From assembly GCF_014652655.1 (NCBI RefSeq), contig NZ_BMZF01000005.1:124001-188000 (forward strand): a stretch of 64,000 nucleotides of DNA, given 5' to 3'. This DNA is from Paramylibacter ulvae (lineage in GTDB: Bacteria; Pseudomonadota; Alphaproteobacteria; Rhodobacterales; Rhodobacteraceae). The position numbers and the translations under genes were made by a program. This document shows positions 18,598-27,230 of the stretch, one piece after another. Within the stretch, counting starts at the first letter, position 1; each line of letters starts with the position of its first letter. The notes under the pieces are model-generated. The model did not search any database. It saw only the letters and a program-made list of their open reading frames with translations, and was not told where the DNA came from.

Positions 18598-20697
18598 ATG
18601 GCTGATCTACTACTTGAACTTTTCTCCGAGGAAATCCCAGCGCGTATGCAACGCAAGGCTGGCGATGATCTGAAAAAGCTGGTCACCGATGCCTTGGTTG
18701 ATGCGGGCATCACCTATGCCAGTGCCGCTGCGTTTAGCACACCACGTCGTTTGACATTGACCATTGATGGATTGCTCAAGGAATCCCCAAATACCCGCGA
18801 AGAACGCAAAGGCCCGCGCACCGATGCGCCTGAAAAGGCATTGGATGGATTTTTGCGCGCCACAGGTTTGACCAAGGATCAATTGGAAACCCGCGACGAC
18901 AAAAAGGGTCAGGTGTATTTCGCCGTGATCGAAAAATCAGGTCGCCCAGCATCCGAGATCATCGCCGAAATCGTGCCAAACGTGATCCGCAATTTCCCAT
19001 GGCCAAAATCCATGCGCTGGGGTGCGGGCAATTTGCGCTGGGTGCGCCCATTGCATTCAATTTTATGCGTCCTGTCCGATGACGATGGCAACGAAGTTGT
19101 TTCATTTGATGTGGATGGCATTGAATCATCCAATATGACCGCAGGGCATCGTTTCCACGCGCCACAATGGTTTAGCGTGAATAATTTTGAAAACTACCGC
19201 GCAGAGCTGAAAAAATCATATGTTGTTTTGGACCCTGTGGAACGCGGCGAACATATTTGGGAAGATGCGAAAAACATGGCATTCGCCCAAGGTTTGGAAT
19301 TGGTCGAAGACGCGGGTTTGCTGGCAGAGGTATCTGGTCTGGTTGAATGGCCCGTTGTTTTGATGGGCGATATTGCCGATGATTTCAAAGACTTACCACC
19401 AGAGGTTTTGATCACCTCGATGAAAGAGCATCAGAAATTTTTCAGCGTGAAAAACCCAAAAACGGGTCGGATTGAAAAATTCGTCACCGTGGCCAACCGT
19501 GAAACCGCGGATCAGGGTGCAACGATTTTGGCAGGGAACCAAAAAGTTCTGTTTGCGCGCCTGTCGGATGCGAAATTTTTCTGGGAAAATGATTTGCGCG
19601 TATCCATGGATGACATGGCGGCGAAATTATCCAATGTAACATTTCACAACAAACTGGGCACACAGTCCGCGCGCATTGAACGCATTGCCGCCCTTGCGGG
19701 TGAACTTGCGCCCATCGTTGGTGCGGATAAAGATGCAGCGATCAAAGCCGCACAAATCGCCAAGGCGGATTTGTCGTCCGAAATGGTTTACGAATTTCCC
19801 GAACTGCAAGGTGTCATGGGGCGCTATTATGCGCTGGCCGCAGGGCAGAGCACAGATATCGCCGATGCCTGTGTTGAACATTATTCACCCCTTGGCCCAA
19901 ATGATGATGTGCCAACATCGCCTGTGTCCGTATCCGTCGCCCTTGCCGATAAGATCGACACGTTAACGGGGTTTTGGGCGATTGATGAAAAACCAACAGG
20001 CAGCAAAGACCCATTCGCCCTGCGCCGCGCGGCATTGGGTGTTATTCGTTTGGTTTTGGAAAATGATGTGCGGGTGAATTTTGGGAAAATTTTCGAATGG
20101 GGTTTGATTGCACACGGATCGCCGCGACCTAACCCAAAGGATGAGGATGATTATACTGGATTGGACAAAGATATGAACCTCCTCTCCTTCTTCCATGACC
20201 GCCTAAAAGTGTTCCTGCGCGACAAGGGGATCAGCCACGATATTATCGACGCGTGTCTGGCGATGCCAAACAATGATGATTTTGTGCTGTTGGTCAAACG
20301 TGCCGAGGCTTTGCAAGCATTCATCAAAACCGATGATGGTGAAAATCTGTTGCAAGGGTTCAAACGCGCCAACAACATCCTGAGTGCAGAAGAGAAAAAA
20401 GACGGGGTTTCATACGAGCTCGACCCTGATTTGAAATTTGCCGAGGATAACGCCGAACGCGAACTGTTCGCCGCCTTGGACACAGCCGCCAAATCCATCG
20501 CACCTGCGATCAAGTCCGAAGATTTCGCCGCCGCGATGCAGGGCATGGCCACGTTACGCACACCGATTGATGCGTTCTTTACTGCCGTGCAAGTCAACAG
20601 CGAAAACCAGATGGTGCGCCGCAATCGTTTGTGTCTGTTGAATCGGATTCGCAATGTCATGGCACAGGTCGCGGATTTCACTCTGATCGAAGGGTGA
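18598..20697 (+). CDS. glyS: Glycyl-tRNA synthetase beta subunit
   Basis: GlyS is the tRNA-binding beta subunit of the heterotetrameric glycyl-tRNA synthetase. The 699-residue sequence begins ADLLLELFSEEIPARMQ, the usual start, and contains FPWPKSMRWG, the HD-like region with the KADLSSEMVYEFPELQG motif, DKIDTLTGFW and the KDPFALRRAALG segment. The C-terminal anticodon-binding DALR-like domain is present. The ATG at 18598 lies 2 bases after the upstream stop. A hairpin follows the stop codon (GTGGCG/CGCCAC pairs near 20699–20740). Confidence 0.97.
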   Translation: MADLLLELFSEEIPARMQRKAGDDLKKLVTDALVDAGITYASAAAFSTPRRLTLTIDGLLKESPNTREERKGPRTDAPEKALDGFLRATGLTKDQLETRDDKKGQVYFAVIEKSGRPASEIIAEIVPNVIRNFPWPKSMRWGAGNLRWVRPLHSILCVLSDDDGNEVVSFDVDGIESSNMTAGHRFHAPQWFSVNNFENYRAELKKSYVVLDPVERGEHIWEDAKNMAFAQGLELVEDAGLLAEVSGLVEWPVVLMGDIADDFKDLPPEVLITSMKEHQKFFSVKNPKTGRIEKFVTVANRETADQGATILAGNQKVLFARLSDAKFFWENDLRVSMDDMAAKLSNVTFHNKLGTQSARIERIAALAGELAPIVGADKDAAIKAAQIAKADLSSEMVYEFPELQGVMGRYYALAAGQSTDIADACVEHYSPLGPNDDVPTSPVSVSVALADKIDTLTGFWAIDEKPTGSKDPFALRRAALGVIRLVLENDVRVNFGKIFEWGLIAHGSPRPNPKDEDDYTGLDKDMNLLSFFHDRLKVFLRDKGISHDIIDACLAMPNNDDFVLLVKRAEALQAFIKTDDGENLLQGFKRANNILSAEEKKDGVSYELDPDLKFAEDNAERELFAALDTAAKSIAPAIKSEDFAAAMQGMATLRTPIDAFFTAVQVNSENQMVRRNRLCLLNRIRNVMAQVADFTLIEG

Positions 20698-21033
20698 CGC
20701 CACGTCATGGGGTGGCGCAATACCATTGTGGCGCCACTTCGCCCAATTGAACAAACTAAAATCGCGCAATTGCCCCCATCGTGCCCAAATTTGGTCTTGT
20801 TTCGGGGCGAAATAGGAAGGGATCAAGCGAGGGTTTAACACCCGGGGGTGGGTAGACTGCTTGGTCAATTCGCGAGGTTTCATACAGCGCGGAACAAAGT
20901 GTCCCTAGCCTTGTCCCAGGCTAAACATGGTTAGGCGCAATTGATGGCAAATCGCCACAGTTGCGCTTAACTTTTTCTGGCTCCTTGCATATCGGCTCGA
21001 ATGGGGCGTAACGTGATTGTCAGAGGATTAATC
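20698..21033. other. Intergenic stretch glyS–ppdK with strong hairpin
   Basis: This 336-base gap has three copies of a GTGGCG-type arm near the glyS end (20699–20740), which can form alternative hairpins, and a very strong terminator-like hairpin at 20930–20976. I see no open frame with a ribosome binding site. The sequence between the two structures (about 20745–20929) could be a small RNA gene or the ppdK promoter region. Confidence 0.5.
20930..20976 (+). terminator. Strong intrinsic terminator/attenuator upstream of ppdK
   Basis: GTTAGGCGCAATTG (20930–20943) pairs with CAGTTGCGCTTAAC (20958–20971) over 14 bp with two wobble pairs; an inner TGGC/GCCA stem extends it. Five T residues follow (20972–20976). 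It ends 57 bases before the ppdK start and 233 bases after the glyS stop, so it is either the end of a small RNA or an attenuator in the ppdK leader. Confidence 0.75.
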
Positions 21034-23610
21034 ATGGACGGTAGCGGACAAAAATACCCAGATTGCATTGCATTGCTGCCCGGTGCGGATGTTCCATGTG
21101 AACTTTATGGCGCACGTGCAGCTTCGATTGTGGATCTGATGGCGGCAGATTTGCCTGTGCCAAAAGCATGGGCGTTTTCCGTTGAAACCGTGCGCAAATT
21201 TGCCCGTTCCGATTTTAGTGCGGAATTTCCAATGGCCGATGCCGTGCGTGCAGGGCGATTATTATCCGTGCGTGCCAGCGCCCAAGATCGCGCATGGGGT
21301 GGACCTGAAACATTGTTAAATATCGGCATGAATGCGGATTTGCGCGATGTATTGGCCAAACCGCTGGGCGAAAATCGTGCCGATGCGCTGTATTTTCGAT
21401 TTATTCAGGATTACGCGGTCAAGGTTGGCCGTCTTGACGCCGAAGATTTTGAAATCATTCTGGAACGCTGTTCGCGTGCAGGTGTGCCCAATTTTGGCGC
21501 TGCCGTGCAACAATCATTGGCGTTTTACGAGGATGAAACCGATAGCGCGTTTCCATCTGACCCAGAATTGCAATTGCGCCAAGCATTGCGATCCTTGGCC
21601 GTGGCATGGGGTGGCACCAGCGCCAAAATTCTGCGCGGTGCGCTTGGTGCGCCAACCGATGCGGGGTTGGGTTTGATTGTTCAGGAAATGGTTCTGGGCG
21701 TTGGGCGCGGTGAATTTGGATCGGGCGTAGCGCAATTTGTTTCCGCCGCAAATGGTGAAAAAACCGCATTTGGCCGCTATCTGAGCCAGAGCCAAGGGCG
21801 CGATGCGATGGACACATCCAAAAAGGCACAGTTTTTGGCCAAGGACCCGCGCGGCCCATCACTGGAAGAAATCTATCCAGAGGCATTTGAACGCCTTCAA
21901 GAATTATCCGGTTTTGCGCGCGTCGCGTTTTGCGATGATATGCAGCTGGAATTCACCATCGAGGATGGTGCGGTTTGGTTGTTGGATGCGATCCCTGCGG
22001 AACGCACAGGGCGTGGGGCGGTGGCAATGGCCGTGCGATTGGCCGCGGATGGTTTGATCACCCGCCAAGCGGCATTGCAAAAAATCAGCCCCAAATCATT
22101 AAACGAAATCCTGCACCCCCAAATCAGCGCCAAGGCCGTGCGCGATCGCATTGCAAATGGTATTGGCGCAAGCCCGGGTGCCGCAACAGGGCGCATGGTA
22201 TTTAGCGCCACCGCCGCCCAAGCATCCGAAGCGCGTGGCGAAGCCTGCATATTGGTGCGGGTTGAAACCACGCCTGATGATATTCGCGGCATGCATTCCG
22301 CCAACGGCATTTTGACAGAACGCGGTGGCATTACCAGCCACGCCGCCGTTGTGGCACGCGGCATGGGGTTGCCCTGTGTTGTGGGGGCCGCAGACATTGA
22401 TATTGATACGCGTGCGCGCAAAGTCACGTTAAAAGGTGGCGAAGTTCTGGGCGAGGGTGACGTGATCACGCTTGAGGGTGGCACAGGTGATGTTCTGCGC
22501 GGTGCACCCGATTTGGTACAGCCCGAATTGGGCGGGGCGTTTACAACATTCATGTCTTGGGCCGATGAATTTCGCAAATTGGGTGTGCGCGGCAATGCCG
22601 ACACGCCCGAAGATTTCCGCATGGCACAGGCATTTGGTGTGGATGGCATCGGATTGGTGCGCACCGAACATATGTTTTTCGACGAGGGTCGATTAACGGT
22701 GATGCGCGAATTGATTTTCGCCGACAGTGACAATGACCGCCAAGCGGCGCTCAACCTGTTGTTGCCTATGCAGCGCGATGATTTCATCGAAATGTTCACG
22801 ATGATGGGGGAATTGCCCGTCTGTATCCGCCTGCTTGACCCGCCGTTGCACGAATTTTTGCCAAGCACACGCGAAGAAATGCAATCGTTGGCCGAAAGCA
22901 TGGGGTTGCCATTGTCCAAGGTGATGACGCGGATTGATGATCTGACCGAATTTAACCCAATGCTGGGCACACGTGGTGTCCGGCTTGGGATTACCGCGCC
23001 CGAAATTTACGAAATGCAGGCACGCGGCATATTCGAGGCCGTCGCCAAAGTGCAAAACGCCAAGGGTATTTCGATCAAACCCGAAATCATGATCCCGCTG
23101 GTATCTGCAAAACGCGAGGTCGAATTGGTTAAATCGCGGGTGGATGCGGTGGCATCTGCGGTGCAAACCGAATTGAACGTGAAACTGGATTACGCCATTG
23201 GTGTCATGGTTGAAACCCCCCGCGCAGCACTACGCGCAGGCGATATTGCACAGAACACGGCATTCATGAGCTTTGGTACAAATGACCTGACACAGATGAC
23301 ATATGGGTTAAGCCGCGATGACGCGGGGCGGTTCATGCGCGATTATGTTGCTCTTGGTGTTTTCCCAGAAGACCCGTTTCACAGCATGGATATTGATGGC
23401 GTGGGCGAGTTGATACAAATCGCCGTGGATCGTGCACATGCGGTGAATCCGAACATCAAAATGGGGCTGTGTGGTGAACATGGCGGGGATTCTGCATCGG
23501 TGGCTTTTTGTCACGAAGCGGGGCTAGATTACGTTTCGTGCTCCCCTTTTCGTACACCCATAGCGCGACTTGCCGCTGCGCAAGCGGCCCTAAATATGCC
23601 TAAAAATTAG
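21034..23610 (+). CDS. ppdK: Pyruvate, phosphate dikinase
   Basis: PPDK interconverts pyruvate + ATP + Pi and PEP + AMP + PPi. The 858-residue sequence keeps the phospho-histidine domain with TERGGITSHAAVVARGMG (catalytic His near residue 436) and the PEP/pyruvate-binding barrel with DGIGLVRTEHMFF, MVETPRAAL and GLCGEHGGD (catalytic Cys near residue 812). The N-terminal ATP-grasp part (DVPCELYGARAASIVDLMAADLPVPKAWAFS) is divergent from the usual GGKGANLAEM start. The ATG at 21034 is chosen for its AGAGGA site; an ATG at 21001 has none. Adjacent to glyS as in many Rhodobacterales. Confidence 0.9.
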   Translation: MDGSGQKYPDCIALLPGADVPCELYGARAASIVDLMAADLPVPKAWAFSVETVRKFARSDFSAEFPMADAVRAGRLLSVRASAQDRAWGGPETLLNIGMNADLRDVLAKPLGENRADALYFRFIQDYAVKVGRLDAEDFEIILERCSRAGVPNFGAAVQQSLAFYEDETDSAFPSDPELQLRQALRSLAVAWGGTSAKILRGALGAPTDAGLGLIVQEMVLGVGRGEFGSGVAQFVSAANGEKTAFGRYLSQSQGRDAMDTSKKAQFLAKDPRGPSLEEIYPEAFERLQELSGFARVAFCDDMQLEFTIEDGAVWLLDAIPAERTGRGAVAMAVRLAADGLITRQAALQKISPKSLNEILHPQISAKAVRDRIANGIGASPGAATGRMVFSATAAQASEARGEACILVRVETTPDDIRGMHSANGILTERGGITSHAAVVARGMGLPCVVGAADIDIDTRARKVTLKGGEVLGEGDVITLEGGTGDVLRGAPDLVQPELGGAFTTFMSWADEFRKLGVRGNADTPEDFRMAQAFGVDGIGLVRTEHMFFDEGRLTVMRELIFADSDNDRQAALNLLLPMQRDDFIEMFTMMGELPVCIRLLDPPLHEFLPSTREEMQSLAESMGLPLSKVMTRIDDLTEFNPMLGTRGVRLGITAPEIYEMQARGIFEAVAKVQNAKGISIKPEIMIPLVSAKREVELVKSRVDAVASAVQTELNVKLDYAIGVMVETPRAALRAGDIAQNTAFMSFGTNDLTQMTYGLSRDDAGRFMRDYVALGVFPEDPFHSMDIDGVGELIQIAVDRAHAVNPNIKMGLCGEHGGDSASVAFCHEAGLDYVSCSPFRTPIARLAAAQAALNMPKN

Positions 23611-23773
23611 GCAATTAATTTGCGCGATTTTGCTTAACTGCCTCTGAGACAACAAAATTTTGCTAGGTGCGGCGATTTCGCAGCCCTGCTATGCGTCGAA
23701 ATTTCTAGACAAGACCCCCTGTGACCCTTTAAAGCCTGCCCGAAATAGAGCAAAACAATGGGATCTGTTCCTC

Positions 23774-24466
23774 ATGGTCACGCGAGTTTCTAAATTTTTG
23801 ACGTCTGCTGTTTGCGGCGCAATACTATCCTTGTCCACTGAATCTGCTTTTGCAGATCAAGCGGCAAGCATCGATACGGATGTCACACGCATTTTGGCTG
23901 ATGAACGTATCGTTCTGCGATCTGTACGCAAAAATGATGTCATCATTATGACGCGTGTTGATGAATTGCAGCCAAAATCAAAACCAAAAGACCTGCCGAA
24001 AGTTGCATCATTGCAAGTTCCGGCAAAAATTGTGCCCAGCAAGAGCCAGTTGGCCGCGTTACCACGCGCATCTGGCAATTCCGAATGGGCCTGTTTGACC
24101 GAGGCGCTTTATTTCGAAGCACGCGGTGAAACGGTTAAGGGCATGTTTGCCGTGGCAGAGGTGATTATCAACCGCCGCGCATCCAAACGTTTCCCCAATT
24201 CAGTATGTGCTGTTGTAAGCCAAGGTTCACATCGCAAAAACGCCTGTCAGTTTTCGTATAAATGCGATGGCCATGCAGAAGTGTATCACGAAAAACGCGC
24301 CCATGACTTGGTTGGCAAAATTGCCAAAATCGCATTGGCACGCAAGGCAAGCCCATTAACAAGTGGCGCTACATTTTATCACGCCACATCAGTGCGTCCA
24401 AAATGGTCTCGTGCGTTTTCACGTACAGCACAAATCGGCAAACACCTGTTTTACCGCCCTAGCTAA
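23774..24466 (+). CDS. Secreted cell wall hydrolase, SleB/CwlJ family
   Basis: This 230-residue protein has a signal sequence (VSKFLTSAVCGAILSLSTESAFA) and a C-terminal Hydrolase_2 domain of the spore-cortex-lytic SleB type, which in non-sporing bacteria acts as a peptidoglycan hydrolase. The domain begins ACLTEALYFEARGE with the catalytic Glu and continues with VAEVIINR and CQFSYKCDGH, then SGATFYHA. The ATG at 23774 is chosen so that the signal peptide comes first; the frame is open back to 23660. It lies downstream of ppdK with a 163-base gap. Confidence 0.88.
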   Translation: MVTRVSKFLTSAVCGAILSLSTESAFADQAASIDTDVTRILADERIVLRSVRKNDVIIMTRVDELQPKSKPKDLPKVASLQVPAKIVPSKSQLAALPRASGNSEWACLTEALYFEARGETVKGMFAVAEVIINRRASKRFPNSVCAVVSQGSHRKNACQFSYKCDGHAEVYHEKRAHDLVGKIAKIALARKASPLTSGATFYHATSVRPKWSRAFSRTAQIGKHLFYRPS

Positions 24467-24472
24467 TTCAAT

Positions 24473-25096
24473 TTAATCGGCGAAATTTTGCGTCAGGTAA
24501 TACCCGCCACATGGCTGGCTGGTATTGCGCGAATATCCGATGCCATTCCCGATTTTGCGCACGCGCGGGTGCATGATGTTTTTCTTATGTCCCGGTGATC
24601 GTATCCAAAGCCCCACCATGCGATTTGCCAAACTGGCATAGCTGTGTTGGGGAATGGGTGATTTTGAATCATAGAAAACATAGGAACATGATTGGCTGTT
24701 GCGCGCAATAAACGGGGTGCGCCCATAATTCAACCGCGCATCAAGCCCGACATTTTCCGCCATCACCTTGGCCTTGACCCGTGCCTTGCGGTAACGCGGT
24801 TTTAGGGAACCGTAATGGCGTGCCTTGTTCCCGCCTGTGCGCGCCATTTTGCGGCTGTGATCGGCGGCGGCTTGGCGCAACCCGTGAATTTCCTTCAACT
24901 GTGGTTTGCCCGCACGACAACGATAATAATTTGTAACCTTGGTCGCAGCAGACGAAAACAGTTTCTGATTCAACCGTTGTGGCGAAATCACCTGTAATTC
25001 TTGTTTGGTAAATTTGGGTTTGTTACAGCCCATCGCATGGGCCGAGGTCGCACCCATTGTGGCCATTGCCATTGCGTAAATGATAAATTTGCGCAT
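24473..25096 (-). CDS. Secreted CAP-domain (SCP/PR-1-like) protein
   Basis: This 207-residue exported protein has a signal peptide ending near SAHA and a CAP domain. The domain hallmarks are LRQAAADHSRKMA, the ARHYGSL segment, MAENVG, and near the C terminus VGLWIRSPGHKKNIMHP followed by IGNGIGYS. Several Cys residues may form disulfides. CAP proteins bind lipids or other envelope components; the bacterial role is unclear. It is convergent with the SleB-type gene 6 bases away and divergent from folB. Confidence 0.87.
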   Translation of the reverse strand: MRKFIIYAMAMATMGATSAHAMGCNKPKFTKQELQVISPQRLNQKLFSSAATKVTNYYRCRAGKPQLKEIHGLRQAAADHSRKMARTGGNKARHYGSLKPRYRKARVKAKVMAENVGLDARLNYGRTPFIARNSQSCSYVFYDSKSPIPQHSYASLANRMVGLWIRSPGHKKNIMHPRVRKIGNGIGYSRNTSQPCGGYYLTQNFAD

Positions 25097-25241
25097 TTTC
25101 CCAGTTACCCCGTTTCACCAACTCGTTCACACCCGATATAATTCTGTTTTACCAAAACTTATGTCGTTTTTATGGCATGTTTCCTTGCGAGGGCTGTTAT
25201 TTCCTGCGAAAGAACCTATCTGAGGGATAGAAAGCGACGCC

Positions 25242-26180
25242 ATGACCAATGAAACAACATTAGCATTCGAAATGCCAGAGGCACGCGCAGCCGCAACCAG
25301 CGGAAATGCGCCATTGGATCGTATTGCGGTGCGTGATTACACCACCGCGGTGGAAATCGGCGCGTTTCAGGCTGAACGTGGTGTGACCCAGCGCATTCGT
25401 TTCAACGTGGTGTTAGAGGTTTCATCAAGTGCCGCGGCCAAATTCGATGATGTGGATCAGGTGTTATCATACGACACAATCACAGAGGCGATTCAGGATC
25501 AATTGGCCTTTGAACGCTTAAACCTGTTGGAAACGCTTGCGGAACGGATTGCGGAACAGGTGCTGGTCAATCCACGCGCCGTGCGCATTTTTGTGCGCAT
25601 TGAAAAGCTGGATCGCATTCCTGGGTCACTGGGCGTTGAAATCGTTCGCGCCCGCGGGGACGGCGAAAATCTGCATCCCATTGATGCGCCCGCGGCCCAA
25701 GAGGTAAGCATCGTACACCCGATGGTGGTGTTTTTGCCAAATGCGGTGTTGCATAGCGCGGGATTGCCAGCGTGGCTTGATGCCATCGCCGCGCATGAAT
25801 TGCCGGCAATTATCTGTGTGGAACAGGCGCTTGAAACTGCACCGCAGGCGGATGTGGATGCGGCGAACAATCGTATCGCGTTATTGTCGATTGAACAAAA
25901 CGCATGGGTTTTGGCAGGCAAAGATAAACGTTGCGTGGTGGTGGACAGCCGCACCGAAATGGATTGGGCGATCAAAAACGGGCAATTATCCGTATGGGCG
26001 CCATCGAAAATGGTGTTGGATGCGGTGCGCAAGCCAAAGGTGGGCGCGGATCAACCGCTTGCGCTCGCGCAATGGTTCGCAGCGGAATTTAGCGCCGATC
26101 ATGTCAGTGTGTTGCACGGATTTGATGGTGCCGTTGCGAATGAACGCCTGCAAATCGTTGACACAGCCAGCGAATTGTAG
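25242..26180 (+). CDS. folB: Dihydroneopterin aldolase with long C-terminal extension
   Basis: The first ~130 residues are a FolB domain: LDRIAVRDYTTAVEIGAFQAER at the N terminus, a central VLSYDTITEAI motif, and NLLETLAERIAEQVL with the active-site Glu region. This domain makes 6-hydroxymethyl-dihydropterin in folate synthesis. FolB is normally about 120 residues; this protein has 312, and the extra ~180 residues (from VHPMVVFLPNAVL) do not match a domain I recognise. It leads an operon with folP 36 bases downstream and glmM. The ATG at 25242 is the first in frame. Confidence 0.85.
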   Translation: MTNETTLAFEMPEARAAATSGNAPLDRIAVRDYTTAVEIGAFQAERGVTQRIRFNVVLEVSSSAAAKFDDVDQVLSYDTITEAIQDQLAFERLNLLETLAERIAEQVLVNPRAVRIFVRIEKLDRIPGSLGVEIVRARGDGENLHPIDAPAAQEVSIVHPMVVFLPNAVLHSAGLPAWLDAIAAHELPAIICVEQALETAPQADVDAANNRIALLSIEQNAWVLAGKDKRCVVVDSRTEMDWAIKNGQLSVWAPSKMVLDAVRKPKVGADQPLALAQWFAAEFSADHVSVLHGFDGAVANERLQIVDTASEL

Positions 26181-26216
26181 GATTCCAACAACAGGTTTAT
26201 TTAAGGTAACTTGTTG

Positions 26217-27230
26217 ATGCAATATTTCAGACCCATCGCGCAAACGGACGCGATGCGACCCCGCGATGCGTTATCTCTTGCAGGTGGTGCGGTTTGGTTT
26301 ACCCATTGCGAAGTTTTATCGCGTGGACATACATCCCAAATTATTCCCGTTTCTGAATTACCAGATGATGTAAAATCACATTTATCATCCCCCCGCGCAC
26401 CGATTGCAGGTGTTGCGATGGACAAACCCGCAATCATGGGCGTGTTGAACGTGACCCCAGATAGCTTTTCTGATGGGGGGCAACATAATGATCGGCTTGG
26501 CGCGATATCGCGTGCGATGCAGATGATCGGGCAGGGTGCCGATATCATTGATGTGGGCGGTGAATCCACACGCCCCGGTGCCGATTTCGTGGATAATTCC
26601 GAAGAAATCAACCGCACCATCCCCGTGATAGCGGGGCTAAAGCTTGCAAAAATTCCCGCGCCCATTTCGATTGATACACGCAAGGCAGAGGTCGCAAAAG
26701 CGGCCATTGATGCAGGGGCGGAATTGTTTAACGATGTTACCGCGCTCAGTTTTGATCCAGACAGCATCACACTTGCGGGGACGAAAAAACCGTTTGTCTG
26801 TTTGATGCACGCCAGCGGTGATCCCAAAACAATGCAAGACAATCCGCAATATGATAACGTGTTGTTAGATGTCTATGATTACCTGTCAACGCGTGTTGAC
26901 GCATGTGTGGCGGCGGGTGTGCCACGCAAAAATATTATTGTTGATCCGGGCATCGGATTTGGCAAAACACGCGCGCATAACATTGCGCTGATTAAAGGAT
27001 TGTCGTTATTTCACGGGCTGGGCTGCCCTGTATTGCTCGGCGTTTCACGCAAACGTTTCATCGGTGAAATCACCGGTGAGCAAGACGCCGCCAAGCGCGC
27101 GGTTGGGTCTGTTGCGGTGGCGTTAAACGGGTTATCACAGGGCGTGCAGATTATCCGCTGTCACGATGTAACCGAACATAAACAAGCGTTCGATATGTGG
27201 AGCGCAATGAACCAAGGATCAAACACATGA
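26217..27230 (+). CDS. folP: Dihydropteroate synthase
   Basis: FolP joins hydroxymethyl-dihydropterin diphosphate and p-aminobenzoate to make dihydropteroate. The 337-residue sequence carries both signatures: MGVLNVTPDSFSDGG and DIIDVGGESTRPGAD, followed by ISIDTRKAEVA, NDVTAL and LLGVSRKRFIG. The first ~65 residues precede the TIM barrel and are a common extension in the order. The ATG at 26217 follows AAGGT; TTG codons at 26211 and 26214 are alternatives. Its stop overlaps the glmM start (ATGA). Confidence 0.96.
   Translation: MQYFRPIAQTDAMRPRDALSLAGGAVWFTHCEVLSRGHTSQIIPVSELPDDVKSHLSSPRAPIAGVAMDKPAIMGVLNVTPDSFSDGGQHNDRLGAISRAMQMIGQGADIIDVGGESTRPGADFVDNSEEINRTIPVIAGLKLAKIPAPISIDTRKAEVAKAAIDAGAELFNDVTALSFDPDSITLAGTKKPFVCLMHASGDPKTMQDNPQYDNVLLDVYDYLSTRVDACVAAGVPRKNIIVDPGIGFGKTRAHNIALIKGLSLFHGLGCPVLLGVSRKRFIGEITGEQDAAKRAVGSVAVALNGLSQGVQIIRCHDVTEHKQAFDMWSAMNQGSNT

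Noticed and set aside
21897-22970. 357-codon open frame on the minus strand
   Set aside because: It is antisense to the conserved core of ppdK and shows the Ser/Arg/Pro-rich composition typical of such mirror frames.
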